Positions 13,601 to 27,409 of a stretch of DNA of 64,000 nucleotides are shown in pieces. Origin of the DNA: Argopecten irradians (Eukaryota > Mollusca > Bivalvia > Pectinida > Pectinidae); the NCBI RefSeq assembly GCF_041381155.1, contig NC_091145.1, forward strand, positions 38,579,882-38,643,881, read 5' to 3'. How positions within the stretch are numbered: position 1 is the first letter of the stretch; each line of letters begins with the position of its first letter. Under the pieces are notes generated by a model. That model had not been told where the DNA came from and did no database searches. It saw nothing but the letters and a program-made list of their open reading frames with translations. The position numbers and the translations under genes were made by a program.

Positions 13601-16600
13601 GAAGTCTATCAAATAGAGAAGGAAGTCAAAAGGAAGTCTATCAAATAGAGAAGGAAGTCAAAAGGAAGTCTATCAAATAGAGAAGGAAGTCAAAAGGAAG
13701 TCTATCAAATAGAGAAGGAAGTCAAAAGGAAGTCTATCAAATAGAGAAGGAAGTCAAAAGGAAGTCTATCAAAAATAGGAAGTCAAAAGGAAGTCTATCA
13801 AATAGAGAAGGAAGGAAGTCTATCAAATAGAGAAGGAAGTCTAAAATAAGTCTATCAAGTAGAAAAGGAAGTCTATCAAATAGAGAAGGAAGTCAAAAGG
13901 AAGTCTATCAAATAGAGAAGGAAGTCAAAAGGAAGTCTATCAAATAGAGAAGGAAGTCAAAAGGAAGTCTATCAAATAGAGAAGGAAGTCAAAAGGAAGT
14001 CTATCAAATAGAGAAGGAAGTTCAAAAGGAAGTCTATCAAATAGAGAAGGAAGTCAAAAGGAAGTCTATCAAATAGAGAAGGAAGTCAAAAGGAAGTCTA
14101 TCAAATAGAGAAGGAAGTCAAAAGGAAGTCTATCAAATAGAGAAGGAAGTCAAAAGGAAGTCTATCAAATAGAGAAGGAAGTCAAAAGGAAGTCTATCAA
14201 ATAGAGAAGGAAGTCAAAAGGAAGTCTATCAAATAGAGAAGGAAGTCTATCAAATAGAGAAGGAAGTCAAAAGGAAGTCTATCAAATAGAGAAGGAAGTC
14301 AAAAGGAAGTCTATCAAATAGAGAAGGAAGTCAAAAGGAAGTCTATCAAATAGAGAAGGAAGTCAAAAGGAAGTCTATCAAATAGAGAAGGAAGTCAAAA
14401 GGAAGTCTATCAATAGAGAAGGAAGTCAAAAGGAAGTCTAGCAAATAGAGAAGGAAGTCAAAAGGAAGTCTATCAAATAGAGAAGGAAGTCAAAAGGAAG
14501 TCTATCAAATAGAGAAGGAAGTCAAAAGGAAGTCTATCAAATAGAGAAGGAAGTCAAAAGGAAGTCTATCAAATAGAGAAGGAAGTCAAAAGGAAGTCTA
14601 TCAAATAGAGAAGGAAGTCAAAAGGAAGTCTAGCAAATAGAGAAGAAGGAAGTCTATCAAATAGAGAAGGAAAGGAAGTCTATCAAATAGAGAAGGAAGT
14701 CAAAAGGAAGTCTAGCAAATAGAGAAGGAAGTCAAAAGGAAGTCTCAATAAGAAAAGTCAGAATCAAATAGAGAAGGAAGTCTATCAAATAGTCTAGAAT
14801 AGAGAAGGAAGTCAAAAGGAAGTCTAGCAAATAGAGAAGGAAGTCAAAAGGAAGTCTATCAAATAGAGAAGGAAGTCAAAAGGAAGTCTAGCAAATAGAG
14901 AAGGAAGTCAAAAGGAAGTCTATCAAATAGAGAAGGAAGTCAAAAGGAAGTCTATCAAATAGAGAAGGAAGTCAAAAGGAAGTCTATCAAATAGAGAAGG
15001 AAGTCAAAAGGAAGTCTAGCAAATAGAGAAGGAAGTCAAAAGGAAGTCTATCAATATAGAGAAGGAAGTCAAAAGGAAGTCTATCAAATAGAGAAGGAAG
15101 TCAAAAGGAAGTCTAGCAAATAGAGAAGGAAGTTAAAAGGAAGTCTATCAAATAGAGAAGGAAGTCAAAAGGAAGTCTATCAAATAGAGAAGGAAGTCAA
15201 AAGGAAGTCTATCAAATAGAGAAGGAAGTCAAAAGGAAGTCTAGCAAATAGAGAAGGAAGTCAAAAGGAAGTCTAGCAAATAGAGAAGGAAGTCAAAAGG
15301 AAGTCTATCAAATAGAGAAGGAAGTCAAAAGGAAGTCTATCAAATAGAGAAGGAAGTCTATCAAATAGAGAAGGAAGTCAAAAGGAAGTCTATCAAATAG
15401 AGAAGGAAGACAAAAGGAAGTCTATCAAATAGAGAAGGAAGTCAAAAGGAAGTCTATCAAATAGAGAAGGAAGTCAAAAGGAAGTCTATCAAATAGAGAA
15501 GGAAGTCAAAAGGAAGTCTATCAAATAGAGAAGGAAGTCAAAAGGAAGTCTATCAAATAGAGAAGGAAGTCTATCAAATAGAGAAGGAAGTCAAAAGGAA
15601 GTCTATCAAATAGAGAAGGAAGTCAAAAGGAAGTCTATCAAATAGAGAAGGAAGTCAAAAGGAAGTCTATCAAATAGAGAAGGAAGTTAAAAGGAAGTCT
15701 ATCAAATAGAGAAGGAAGTCAAAAGGAAGTCTATCAAATAGAGAAGGAAGTCAAAAGGAAGTCTATCAAATAGAGAAGGAAGTCAAAAGGAAGTCTATCA
15801 AATAGAGAAGGAAGTCAAAAGGAAGTCTATCAAATAGAGAAGGAAGTCAAAAGGAAGTCTATCAAATAGAGAAGGAAGTCAAAAGGAAGTCTATCAAATA
15901 GAGAAGGAAGTCAAAAGGAAGTCTATCAAATAGAGAAGGAAGTCAAAAGGAAGTCTAGCAAATAGAGAAGGAAGTCAAAAGGAAGTCTATCAAATAGAGA
16001 AGGAAGTCAAAAGGAAGTCTATCAAATAGAGAAGGAAGTCTATCAAATAGAGAAGGAAGTCAAAAGGAAGTCTATCAAATAGAGAAGGAAGTCTATCAAA
16101 TAGAGAAGGAAGTCAAAAGGAAGTCTATCAAATAGAGAAGGAAGTCAAATAAAAGGAAGTCTATCAAATAGAGAAGGAAGTCAAAAGGAAGTCTATCAAA
16201 TAGAGAAGGAAGTTAAAAGGAAGTCTATCAAATAGAGAAGGAAGTCAAATAGAGAAGGAAGTCTATCAAATAGAGAAGGAAGTCAAAAGGAAGTCTATCA
16301 AATAGAGAAGGAAGTCAAAAGGAAGTCTAGCAAATAGAGAAGGAAGTCAAAAGGAAGTCTAGCAAATAGAGAAGGAAGTCAAAAGGAAGTCTAGCAAATA
16401 GAGAAGGAAGTCAAAAGGAAGTCTAGCAAATAGAGAAGGAAGTCAAAAGGAAGTCTAGCAAATAGAGAAGGAAGTCAAAAGGAGAAGGAAGTCTAGCAAA
16501 TAGAGAAGGAAGTCAAAAGGAAGTCTATCAAATAGAGAAGGAAGTCAAAAGGAAGTCTAGCAAATAGAGAAGGAAGTCAAAAGGAAGTCTAGCAAATAGA

Positions 16601-19600
16601 GAAGGAAGTCAAAAGGAAGTCTAGCAAATAGAGAAGGAAGTCAAAAGGAAGTCTAGCAAATAGAGAAGGAAGTCAAAAGGAAGTCTAGCAAATAGAGAAG
16701 GAAGTCAAAAGGAAGTCTAGCAAATAGAGAAGGAAGTCAAAAGGAAGTCTAGCAAATAGAGAAGGAAGTCAAAAGGAAGTCTAGCAAATAGAGAAGGAAG
16801 TCAAAAGGAAGTCTATCAAATAGAGAAGGAAGTCAAAAGGAAGTCTAGCAAATAGAGAAGGAAGTCAAAAGGAAGTCTATCAAATAGAGAAGGAAGTCAA
16901 AAGGAAGTCTAGCAAATAGAGAAGGAAGTCAAAAGGAAGTCTATCAAATAGAGAAGGAAGAGTCTATCAAATAGAAAAGTCAAAGGAAGTCTATCAAATA
17001 GAGAAGGAAGTCAAAAGGAAGTCTAGCAAATAGAGAAGGAAGTCAAAAGGAAGTCTATCAAATAGAGAAGGAAGTCTATCAAATAGAGAAGGAAGTCAAA
17101 AGGAAGTCTATCAAATAGAGAAGGAAGTCAAAAGGAAGTCTATCAAATAGAGAAGGAAGTCAAAAGGAAGTCTATCAAATAGAGAAGGAAGTCAAAAGGA
17201 AGTCTATCAAATAGAGAAGGAAGTCTATCAAATAGAGAAGGAAGTTCAAAAGAGAAGGAAGTCTATCAAATAGAGAAGGAAGTCAAAAGGAAGTCTATCA
17301 AATAGAGAAGGAAGTCAAAAGGAAGTCTATCAAATAGAGAAGGAAGTCAAAAGGAAGTCTCAAATAGAGAAGGAAGTCAAAAGGAAGTCTATCAAATAGA
17401 GAAGGAAGTCAAAAGGAAGTCTATCAAATAGAGAAGGAAGTCAAAAGGAAGTCTATCAAATAGAGAAGGAAGTCAAAAGGAAGTCTATCAAATAGAGAAG
17501 GAAGTCTATCAAATAGAGAAGGAAGTCTATCAAATAGAGAAGGAAGTCAAAAGGAAGTCTATCAAATAGAGAAGGAAGTCAAAAGGAAGTCTATCAAATA
17601 GAGAAGGAAGTCAAAAGGAAGTCTATCAAATAGAGAAGGAAGTCTATCAAATAGAGAAGGAAGTCAAAAGGAAGTCTATCAAATAGAGAAGGAAGTCAAA
17701 AGGAAGTCTATCAAATAGAGAAGGAAGTCAAAAAGGAAGTCTATCAAATAGAGAAGGAAGTCAAAAGGAAGTCTCAATAGAAAGGAGTCAAAGGAAGTCT
17801 ATCAAATAGAGAAGGAAGTCAAAAGGAAGTCTATCAAATAGAGAAGGAAGTTATCAAGGAAGTCTATCAAAAAAGGAAGTCTATCAAATAGAGAAGGAAG
17901 TCAAAAGGAAGTCTAGCAAATAGAGAAGGAAGTCAAAAGGAAGTCTATCAAATAGAGAAGGAAGTTTATCAATAGAGAAGGAAGTAAAAGGAAGTCTATC
18001 AAATAGAGAAGGAAGTCAAAAGGAAGTCTAGCAAATAGAGAAGGAAGTCAAAAGGAAGTCTATCAAATAGAGAAGGAAGTCAAAAGGAAGTCTATCAAAT
18101 AGAGAAGGAAGAAGTAAAAGGAAGTCTATCAAATAGAGAAGGAAGTCAAAAGGAAGTCTATCAAATAGAGAAGGAAGTCAAAAGGAAGTCTATCAAATAG
18201 AGAAGGAAGTCTATCAAATAGAGAAGGAAGTCAAAAGGAAGTCTAGCAAATAGAGAAGGAAGTCAAAAGGAAGTCTATCAAATAGAGAAGGAAGTCAAAA
18301 GGAAGTCTATCAAATAGAGAAGGAAGTCAAAAGGAAGTCTATCAAATAGAGAAGGAAGTCAAAAGGAAGTCTATCAAATAGAGAAGGAAGTCAAAAGGAA
18401 GTCTATCAAATAGAGAAGGAAGTCAAAAGGAAGTCTAGCAAATAGAGAAGGAAGTCTATCAAATAGAGAAGGAAGTCAAAAGGAAGTCTAGCAAATAGAG
18501 AAGGAAGTCAAAAGGAAGTCTATCAAATAGAGAAGGAAGTCAAAAGGAAGTCTATCAAATAGAGAAGGAAGTCAAAAGGAAGTCTATCAAATAGAGAAGG
18601 AAGTCAAAAGGAAGTCTATCAAATAGAGAAGGAAGTCAAAAGGAAGTCTATCAAATAGAGAAGGAAGTCAAAAGGAAGTCTATCAAATAGAGAAGGAAGT
18701 CAAAAGGAAGTCTATCAAATAGAGAAGGAAGTCTATCAAATAGAGAAGGAAGTCTATCAAATAGAGAAGGAAGTCAAAAGGAAGTCTATCAAATAGAGAA
18801 GGAAGTCAAAAGGAAGTCTAGCAAATAGAGAAGGAAGTCTATCAAATAGAGGAAGTCAAAAGGAAGTCTAGCAAATAGAGAAGGAAGTCAAAAAGGAAGT
18901 CTAGCAAATAGAGAAGGAAGTCAAAAGGAAGTCTAGCAAATAGAGAAGGAAGTCAAAAGGAAGTCTATCAAATAGAGAAGGAAGTCAAAAGGAAGTCTAG
19001 CAAATAGAGAAGGAAGTCTATCAAATAGAGAAGGAAGTCTATCAAATAGAGAAGGAAGTCAAAAGGAAGTCTATCAAATAGAGAAGGAAGTCAAAAGGAA
19101 GTCTAGCAAATAGAGAAGGAAGTCAAAAGGAAGTCTATCAAATAGAGAAGGAAGTCAAAAGGAAGTCTATCAAATAGAGAAGGAAGTCAAAAGGAAGTCT
19201 ATCAAATAGAGAAGGAAGTCAAAAGGAAGTCTATCAAATAGAGAAGGAAGGAAGTCTATCAAATAGAGAAGGAAGTCAAAAGGAAGTCTATCAAATAGAG
19301 AAGGAAGTAAAAGGAAGTCTATCAAATAGAGAAGGAAGTCTATCAAATAGAGAAGAAGTCAAAAGGAAGTCTATCAAATAGAAGAAGGAAGTCTATCAAA
19401 TAGAGAAGGAAGTCAAAAGGAAGTCTATCAAATAGAGAAGGAAGTCAAAAGGAAGTCTATCAAATAGAGAAGGAAGACAAAAGGAAGTCTATCAAATAAG
19501 AGAAGGAAGTCAAAAGGAAGTCTATCAAATAGAGAAGGAAGTCAAAAGGAAGTCTAGCAAATAGAGAAGGAAGTCAAAAGGAAGTCTATCAAATAGAGAA

Positions 19601-22600
19601 GGAAGTCAAAAGGAAGTCTATCAAATAGAGAAGGAAGTCAAAAGGAAGTCTATCAAATAGAGAAGGAAGTCAAAAGGAAGTCTATCAAATAGAGAAGGAA
19701 GTCTATCAAATAGAGAAGGAAGTCAAAAGGAAGTCTAGCAAATAGAGAAGGAAGTCAAAAGGAAGTCTATCAAATAGAGAAGGAAGTCTATCAAATAGAG
19801 AAGGAAGTCAAAAGGAAGTCTAGCAAATAGAGAAGGAAGTCAAAAGGAAGTCTATCAAATAGAGAAGGAAGTCAAAAGGAAGTCTAGCAAATAGAGAAGG
19901 AAGTCAAAAGGAAGTCTAGCAAATAGAGAAGGAAGTCAAAAGGAAGTCTATCAAATAGAGAAGGAAGTCAAAAGGAAGTCTATCAAATAGAGAAGGAAGT
20001 CTATCAAATAGAGAAGGAAGTCAAAAGGAAGTCTATCAAATAGAGAAGGAAGTCAAAAGGAAGTCTATCAAATAGAGAAGGAAGTCAAAAGGAAGTCTAT
20101 CAAATAGAGAAGGAAGACAAAAGGAAGTCTATCAAATAGAGAAGGAAGTCTATCAAATAGAGAAGGAAGTCAAAAGGAAGTCTAGCAAATAGAGAAGGAA
20201 GTCAAAAGGAAGTCTAGCAAATAGAGAAGGAAGTCAAAAGGAAGTCTAGCAAATAGAGAAGGAAGTCAAAAGGAAGTCTATCAAATAGAGAAGGAAGTCA
20301 AAAGGAAGTCTAGCAAATAGAGAAGGAAGTCAAAAGGAAGTCTAGCAAATAGAGAAGGAAGTCAAAAGGAAGTCTATCAAATAGAGAAGGAAGTCAAAAG
20401 GAAGTCTAGCAAATAGAGAAGGAAGTCAAAAGGAAGTCTATCAAATAGAGAAGGAAGTCAAAAGGAAGTCTATCAAATAGAGAAGGAAGTCAAAAGGAAG
20501 TCTATCAAATAGAGAAGGAAGTCAAAAGGAAGTCTATCAAATAGAGAAGGAAGACAAAAGGAAGTCTATCAAATAGAGAAGGAAGTCAAAAGGAAGTCTA
20601 TCAAATAGAGAAGGAAGTCAAAAGGAAGTCTAGCAAATAGAGAAGGAAGTCTATCAAATAGAGAAGGAAGTCTATCAAATAGAGAAGGAAGTCAAAAGGA
20701 AGTCTATCAAATAGAGAAGGAAGTCTATCAAATAGAGAAGGAAGTCAAAAGGAAGTCTATCAAATAGAGAAGGAAGTCTATCAAATAGAGAAGGAAGTCA
20801 AAAGGAAGTCTATCAAATAGAGAAGGAAGTCTATCAAGTAGAGAAGGAAGTCAAAAGGAAGTCTATCAAATAGAGAAGGAAGTCAAAAGGAAGTCTATCA
20901 AATAGAGAAGGAAGTCAAAAGGAAGTCTATCAAATAGAGAAGGAAGTCAAAAGGAAGTCTAGCAAATAGAGAAGGAAGTCAAAAGGAAGTCTAGCAAATA
21001 GAGAAGGAAGTCAAAAGGAAGTCTAGCAAATAGAGAAGGAAGTTAAAAGGAAGTCTAGCAAATAGAGAAGGAAGTTAAAAGGAAGTCTATCAAATAGAGA
21101 AGGAAGTCAAAAGGAAGTCTATCAAATAGAGAAGGAAGTCAAAAGGAAGTCTAGCAAATAGAGAAGGAAGTCAAAAGGAAGTCTATCAAATAGAGAAGGA
21201 AGTCAAAAGGAAGTCTAGCAAATAGAGAAGGAAGTCAAAAGGAAGTCTAGCAAATAGAGAAGGAAGTCAAAAGGAAGTCTAGCAAATAGAGAAGGAAGTC
21301 AAAAGGAAGTCTATCAAATAGAGAAGGAAGTCAAAAGGAAGTCTAGCAAATAGAGAAGGAAGTCAAAAGGAAGTCTATCAAATAGAGAAGGAAGTCAAAA
21401 GGAAGTCTATCAAATAGAGAAGGAAGTCAAAAGGAAGTCTATCAAATAGAGAAGGAAGTCAAAAGGAAGTCTAGCAAATAGAGAAGGAAGTCAAAAGGAA
21501 GTCTATCAAATAGAGAAGGAAGTCAAAAGGAAGTCTATCAAATAGAGAAGGAAGTCAAAAGGAAGTCTAGCAAATAGAGAAGGAAGTCAAAAGGAAGTCT
21601 ATCAAATAGAGAAGGAAGTCAAAAGGAAGTCTATCAAATAGAGAAGGAAGTCAAAAGGAAGTCTATCAAATAGAGAAGGAAGTCAAAAGGAAGTCTATCA
21701 AATAGAGAAGGAAGTCAAAAGGAAGTCTATCAAATAGAGAAGGAAGTCAAAAGGAAGTCTATCAAATAGAGAAGGAAGTCAAAAGGAAGTCTAGCAAATA
21801 GAGAAGGAAGTCAAAAGGAAGTCTATCAAATAGAGAAGGAAGTCAAAAGGAAGTCTATCAAATAGAGAAGGAAGTCAAAAGGAAGTCTATCAAATAGAGA
21901 AGGAAGTCAAAAGGAAGTCTAGCAAATAGAGAAGGAAGTCAAAAGGAAGTCTAGCAAATAGAGAAGGAAGTCAAAAGGAAGTCTATCAAATAGAGAAGGA
22001 AGTCAAAAGGAAGTCTATCAAATAGAGAAGGAAGTCAAAAGGAAGTCTAGCAAATAGAGAAGGAAGTCAAAAGGAAGTCTATCAAATAGAGAAGGAAGTC
22101 AAAAGGAAGTCTATCAAATAGAGAAGGAAGTCAAAAGGAAGTCTATCAAATAGAGAAGGAAGTCTATCAAATAGAGAAGGAAGTCAAAAGGAAGTCTATC
22201 AAATAGAGAAGGAAGTCAAAAGGAAGTCTATCAAATAGAGAAGGAAGTCTATCAAATAGAGAAGGAAGTCTATCAAATAGAGAAGGAAGTCAAAAGGAAG
22301 TCTATCAAATAGAGAAGGAAGTCAAAAGGAAGTCTAGCAAATAGAGAAGGAAGTCAAAAGGAAGTCTATCAAATAGAGAAGGAAGTCAAAAGGAAGTCTA
22401 GCAAATAGAGAAGGAAGTCTATCAAATAGAGAAGGAAGTCTATCAAATAGAGAAGGAAGTCTATCAAATAGAGAAGGAAGTCTATCAAATAGAGAAGGAA
22501 GTCAAAAGGAAGTCTAGCAAATAGAGAAGGAAGTCAAAAGGAAGTCTATCAAATAGAGAAGGAAGTCAAAAGGAAGTCTATCAAATAGAGAAGGAAGTCA

Positions 22601-24775
22601 AAAGGAAGTCTATCAAATAGAGAAGGAAGTCTATCAAATAGAGAAGGAAGTCAAAAGGAAGTCTATCAAATAGAGAAGGAAGTCTATCAAATAGAGAAGG
22701 AAGTCTATCAAATAGAGAAGGAAGTCAAAAGGAAGTCTATCAAATAGAGAAGGAAGTCAAAAGGAAGTCTATCAAATAGAGAAGGAAGTCAAAAGGAAGT
22801 CTATCAAATAGAGAAGGAAGTCAAAAGGAAGTCTAGCAAATAGAGAAGGAAGTCAAAAGGAAGTCTATCAAATAGAGAAGGAAGTCAAAAGGAAGTCTAG
22901 CAAATAGAGAAGGAAGTCAAAAGGAAGTCTAGCAAATAGAGAAGGAAGTCAAAAGGAAGTCTATCAAATAGAGAAGTCTAGCAAATAGAGAAGGAAGTTT
23001 AGTCAAAAGGAAGTCTATCAAATAGAGAAGGAAGTCAAAAGGAAGTCTATCAAATAGAGAAGGAAGTCAAAAGGAAGTCTATCAAATAGAGAAGGAAGTC
23101 AAAAGGAAGTCTAGCAAATAGAGAAGGAAGTATCAATAGAGAAGGAAGTCAAAAGGAAGTCTAGCAAATAGAGAAGGAAGTCAAAAGGAAGTCTATCAAA
23201 TAGAGAAGGAAGTCTATCAAATAGAGAAGGAAGTCAAAAGGAAGTCTAGCAAATAGAGAAGGAAGTCAAAAGGAAGTCTAGCAAATAGAGAAGGAAGTCA
23301 AAAGGAAGTCTAGCAAATAGAGAAGGAAGTCAAAAGGAAGTCTATCAAATAGAGAAGGAAGTCAAAAGGAAGTCTATCAAATAGAGAAGGAAGTCAAAAG
23401 GAAGTCTAGCAAATAGAGAAGGAAGTCAAAAGGAAGTCTATCAAATAGAGAAGGAAGTCAAAAGGAAGTCTAGCAAATAGAGAAGGAAGTCAAAAGGAAG
23501 TCTATCAAATAGAGAAGGAAGTCAAAAGGAAGTCTATCAAATAGAGAAGGAAGTCTATCAAATAGAGAAGGAAGTAAAAGGAAGTCTATCAAATAGAGAA
23601 GGAAGTCAAAAGGAAGTCTATCAAATAGAGAAGGAAGTCAAAAGGAAGTCTATCAAATAGAGAAGGAAGTCAAAAGGAAGTCTATCAAATAGAGAAGGAA
23701 GTCAAAAGGAAGTCTAGTCAAATAGAGAAGGAAGTCAAAAGGAAGTCTATCAAATAGAGAAGGAAGTCAAAAGGAAGTCTATCAAATAGAGAAGGAAGTC
23801 AAAAGGAAGTCTATCAAATAGAGAAGGAAGTCAAAAGGAAGTCTATCAAATAGAGAAGGAAGTAGGAGTATCAAATAGAGAAGGAAGTCAAAAGGAAGTC
23901 TATCAAATAGAGAAGGAAGTCAAAAGGAAGTCTATCAAATAGAGAAGGAAGTCAAAAGGAAGTCTATCAAATAGAGAAGGAAGTCTATCAAATAGAGAAG
24001 GAAGTCAAAAGGAAGTCTATCAAATAGAGAAGGAAGTCAAAAGGAAGTCTAGCAAATAGAGAAGGAAGTCAAAAGGAAGTCTAGCAAATAAGAAGGAAGT
24101 TATCAAATAGAGAAGGAAGTCAAAGGAAGTCTATCAAATAGAGAAGGAAGTCAAAAGGAAGTCTATCAAATAGAGAAGGAAGTCAAAAGGAAGTCTAGCA
24201 AATAGAGAAGGAAGTCAAAAGGAAGTCTATCAAATAGAGAAGGAAGTCAAAAGGAAGTCTATCAAATAGAGAAGGAAGTCAAAAGGAAGTCTATCAAATA
24301 GAGAAGGGAAGTCTTCAAATAGAGAAGGAAGTCAAAAGGAAGTCTATCAAATAGAGAAGGAAGTCAAAAGGAAGTCTATCAAATAGAGAAGGAAGTCAAA
24401 AGGAAGTCTATCAAATAGAGAAGGAAGTCAAAAGGAAGTCTATCAAATAGAGAAGGAAGTCAAAAGGAAGTCATAGCAAATAGAGAAGGAAGTCAAAAGG
24501 AAGTCTAGCAAATAGAGAAGGAAGTCTATCAAATAGAGAAGGAAGTCAAAAGGAAGTCTATCAAATAGAGAAGGAAGTCAAAAGGAAGTCTATCAAATAG
24601 AGAAGGAAGTTTATCAAGTAGAGAAGGAAGTTAAAAGGAAGTCTATCAAATAGAGAAGGAAGTCAAAAGGAAGTCTAGCAAATAGAGAAGGAAGTCAAAA
24701 GGAAGTCTAGCAAATAGAGAAGGAAGTCTATCAAATAGAGAAGGAAGTCAAAACGATGTCTATCAAATAGAAAAC
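7612..24775. repeat. 17-kb minisatellite/satellite array (32-bp and 21-bp units)
   Basis: The basic 32-bp unit is made of GAAGGAAGTC, AAAAGGAAGTC and TATCAAATAGA. A 21-bp short form lacks the middle 11 bp, so GGAAGTC occurs twice in the long unit and once in the short one. By length I estimate about 550 units. A point variant (CTAGC instead of CTATC) is common and clustered, e.g. a near-unbroken run at 16,320-16,800. The plus strand is about three-quarters purine. Every frame meets TAG or TGA quickly, so there is no coding potential. Broken units cluster near 9,420, 10,010-10,150, 10,620, 13,780-13,870, 14,640-14,800, 16,960, 17,760-17,880 and 22,970-23,130. The array ends by degeneration at 24,750-24,775. 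Confidence 0.98.
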
Positions 24776-24789
24776 TAAGTAAAAATGAA

Positions 24790-24962
24790 TCCAGGTCAAT
24801 TTCAGGTAAAACTTTAAGGTAAAATTTACATGAAAAGATATTTTAAGTTAATTCATGTCAAAACCTTAACCTTAAATTCGTATGAAATTGATCTGAAGTT
24901 TTCTTCATGTAAAAATTGACCTCAATTTCAGATTTTTTTCAGGTCAAAATTGACTTGCTTGT
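24790..24962. repeat. Possible imperfect foldback next to the array
   Basis: GGTCAATTTCAGGTAAAAC and AATTTACATGAA near 24,793-24,838 recur in inverted, diverged form near 24,893-24,955 (TTCATGTAAAAATTGACC, then TTCAGGTCAAAATTGAC). It looks like a decayed MITE. Boundaries are uncertain. Confidence 0.3.
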
Positions 24963-26290
24963 GTGAAACCGATACACCTTACCTCTAAAGGCAAACGCAA
25001 CATCTCTCATTTCTGTTCTTGACTTTTGTCTGACAGCTGTTACTTCTTTAGCCTCGTACATGTCCTCCCATGACAATCAAGCCATTGAGGATGAAAGACG
25101 TTCTGCTTTGATGTAAAGACGTGTCGGATCAGCTGGTCGCCGACACTAACCACTATACACTAAACACTAGCCTTAATGTGATTATGTTCTACTACAGCAG
25201 GTTGGTTGGTACGGTAGTGTACTAGAAAATGTGTTTTGTTATAGTTGAAAGCCATGCCTGTGACTCCATTTTCTAGTAGTCACTCCCTGATCGTTTTACT
25301 TCCTCACAAATAATAACACTATTCTTCACTCTCGCTGTCACCTCTTTACCTATCGTTAAGATTTCTGGTCGAGTCATGTCCCTGCATTTGGTGCCGATTC
25401 TACAGGCTCTGATTTGGCCTTGATTATTTAATGAAAAAGACACCATAATACTATCGACAATATTCCCGTCCTAGAGAATGGTCTCTGCGTCTTGAAAAGT
25501 CAGTCTATGTGGATAACTTCGCTTCTCTGACCATAAGAAATATTAGAAATATCTTTGCTATACTTTATACCCCCATGACCAACTTCAGGAAGTTGTTTGC
25601 AGGCTAGTTCTAAGATGAATCAGACACCATTGAAGGGATGAAGGCAAACACTGATTTATTATCTCCTTAACAGTCCTTACCACTTATTTGCAGTATGAAC
25701 ATTTCATAAACTAGCAGTGCCTATATGAATCTTTGCATCAAATCTTCTTCTGGCCTTCTGTTCACAACTTCCCTCTAAATGATATTTTGTCTTACTACTG
25801 ATTTGAATTTCATAAGCACCTAAGCGACCATCTCGTCAAGGTTTCTTCAAGGGCTATGATCCGTACGACCCGCCTGATCCGCCTACTCCTCTTGTAGTTG
25901 ATCGTAACCTTGGCTAGCGAAGATAGTTTTCAAGGGGTTCAAGGTCTCTCAGTGACTAATCTCTTAATGCTTATTTGAACCAAATGTTATTTGAAACATC
26001 TCTTCCATGCCTTCTCTCATTTCTAGGGACTATCACTTCGATGTTCCTCAGAGTAGCACTCTCTTCAGGGTCTTTCAGCGCTAAAGTTAAGATCTCGGTG
26101 ATGGTTACTTAGACCATTCCTTAGAGACCCCTTTAATTCCAATATATTCTGATTCCATCCCTTCATGTTCCTCGGAGTAGCAATCTCTTCTAGGTTTTTC
26201 TGAGCCCCTGACCAACTCCCCAAGGTCTCAAACACTTATTGCAATCTCTTGCTTCACAAAACAATCAAATCAATGAATAAATGCCTTTCT
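24963..26290. other. Intergenic; possible decayed coding relic at its left edge
   Basis: On the minus strand about 30 codons near 25,070-24,985 read like protein (WEDMYEAKEVTAVRQKS...). They end at AGAG/GTAAGG, which resembles a splice donor, but a stop lies just upstream and no domain is recognised. GTGTCGG/CCGACAC at about 25,120-25,146 is a small hairpin. A diverged duplication links about 26,033-26,078 to 26,158-26,203 (shared ATGTTCCTC and GAGTAGCA). Confidence 0.3.
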
Positions 26291-26299
26291 CCTAAAGGC

Positions 26300-26495
26300 T
26301 TTTTTGAGAGCTCTAATGACCACAATCTCTTTTTGAGCTTAAGAGATACTCTTTTCTAAGAGCCACAGTGATGATTTCTCTTTGAGCTCAAGAAATCCTC
26401 TTTTCTAAGAGCCAAAGAGACAATCTATCTTTGAGCTCAAAAGATATCTCTTTTTTAAGAGTCATAGCAAAAGTATCTCTTTTAGCTCAATATAC
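26300..26495. repeat. Degenerate tandem repeat, about 57 bp, roughly 3-4 copies
   Basis: Units share TCTCTTTGAGCTCAAGA and CTCTTTTCTAAGAGCCA with substitutions in each copy. No coding frame or splice context seen. Confidence 0.6.
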
Positions 26496-27289
26496 TACGG
26501 TAAATTGGGATATTTTGGATCATATTTTGGCTTGTATGACACTTTAACACACCAAAATTTGAAAACATATTTATTTATTTATATAAACACATACTCTTTG
26601 GTAAGTTACTCAATTACGTTAAATAAACATACATATAGGTATATTCTGTCAACAGGAAAAAAAGCTGTTACATGATTTTCTTTATTTTTTTTATGATAAA
26701 CCTGTACATGTGATGATTAATCACTTCTATTGAAGGCCGATATTTCTAAGGTTTGTCTTAGTTCCAATATGGCTTCAAATTCAATCACATCGGATTTTAA
26801 TTGATAAGCTTCTATGAATATAAACGAAAATGTTGCTGCATTATGCAATACAAGAACATCTTTAGAATTCTGATCTTCCTTTCTGATAAAAGTTATGCCC
26901 CAAACATTTACAGGACACAGCTAAACGTTAAATATTTAATCACCTTATCTTGATACAAAACGCCAAATTTCCGCATGCCAAATTATCCCAATTTATGGAA
27001 TTCTTTTACAGAAACAAAATGTCACAATCTGTGTTGTCAAATGCATACATATTTATTCTTCACATACACATTTAGGTACACATTTATTCCTATATGCATT
27101 TTAGCATATACACATTTACTTACCAAGTATTCTTCAAATGAAACAAGTCTTGCATCTTAATATTTCATAATACACATGTACTATGTAAGTAAAATAACCT
27201 TATGATTCATAACAATGATTTGGACTATGAGTAAATGAGGAACACATCTCGGGACTACTGGGCTGGTGCTCTGGTTCAAGAGAGTAAAG

Positions 27290-27400
27290 GGCTGAATGGA
27301 AACTAGCACATATACAGACACACAGCGCCAGGGGCACATAAACAGACACACACACACCAGGGGCACAATATATACAGACACACACGCACCAGGTCCAAAA
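27290..27400. repeat. Short CA-rich tandem repeat, 3 copies
   Basis: Three imperfect units of about 33-36 bp share ATACAGACACACA and CCAGGGGCACA. The overlapping minus-strand open frames are by-products of this low-complexity sequence. Confidence 0.65.
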
Positions 27401-27409
27401 TAATTTCAA

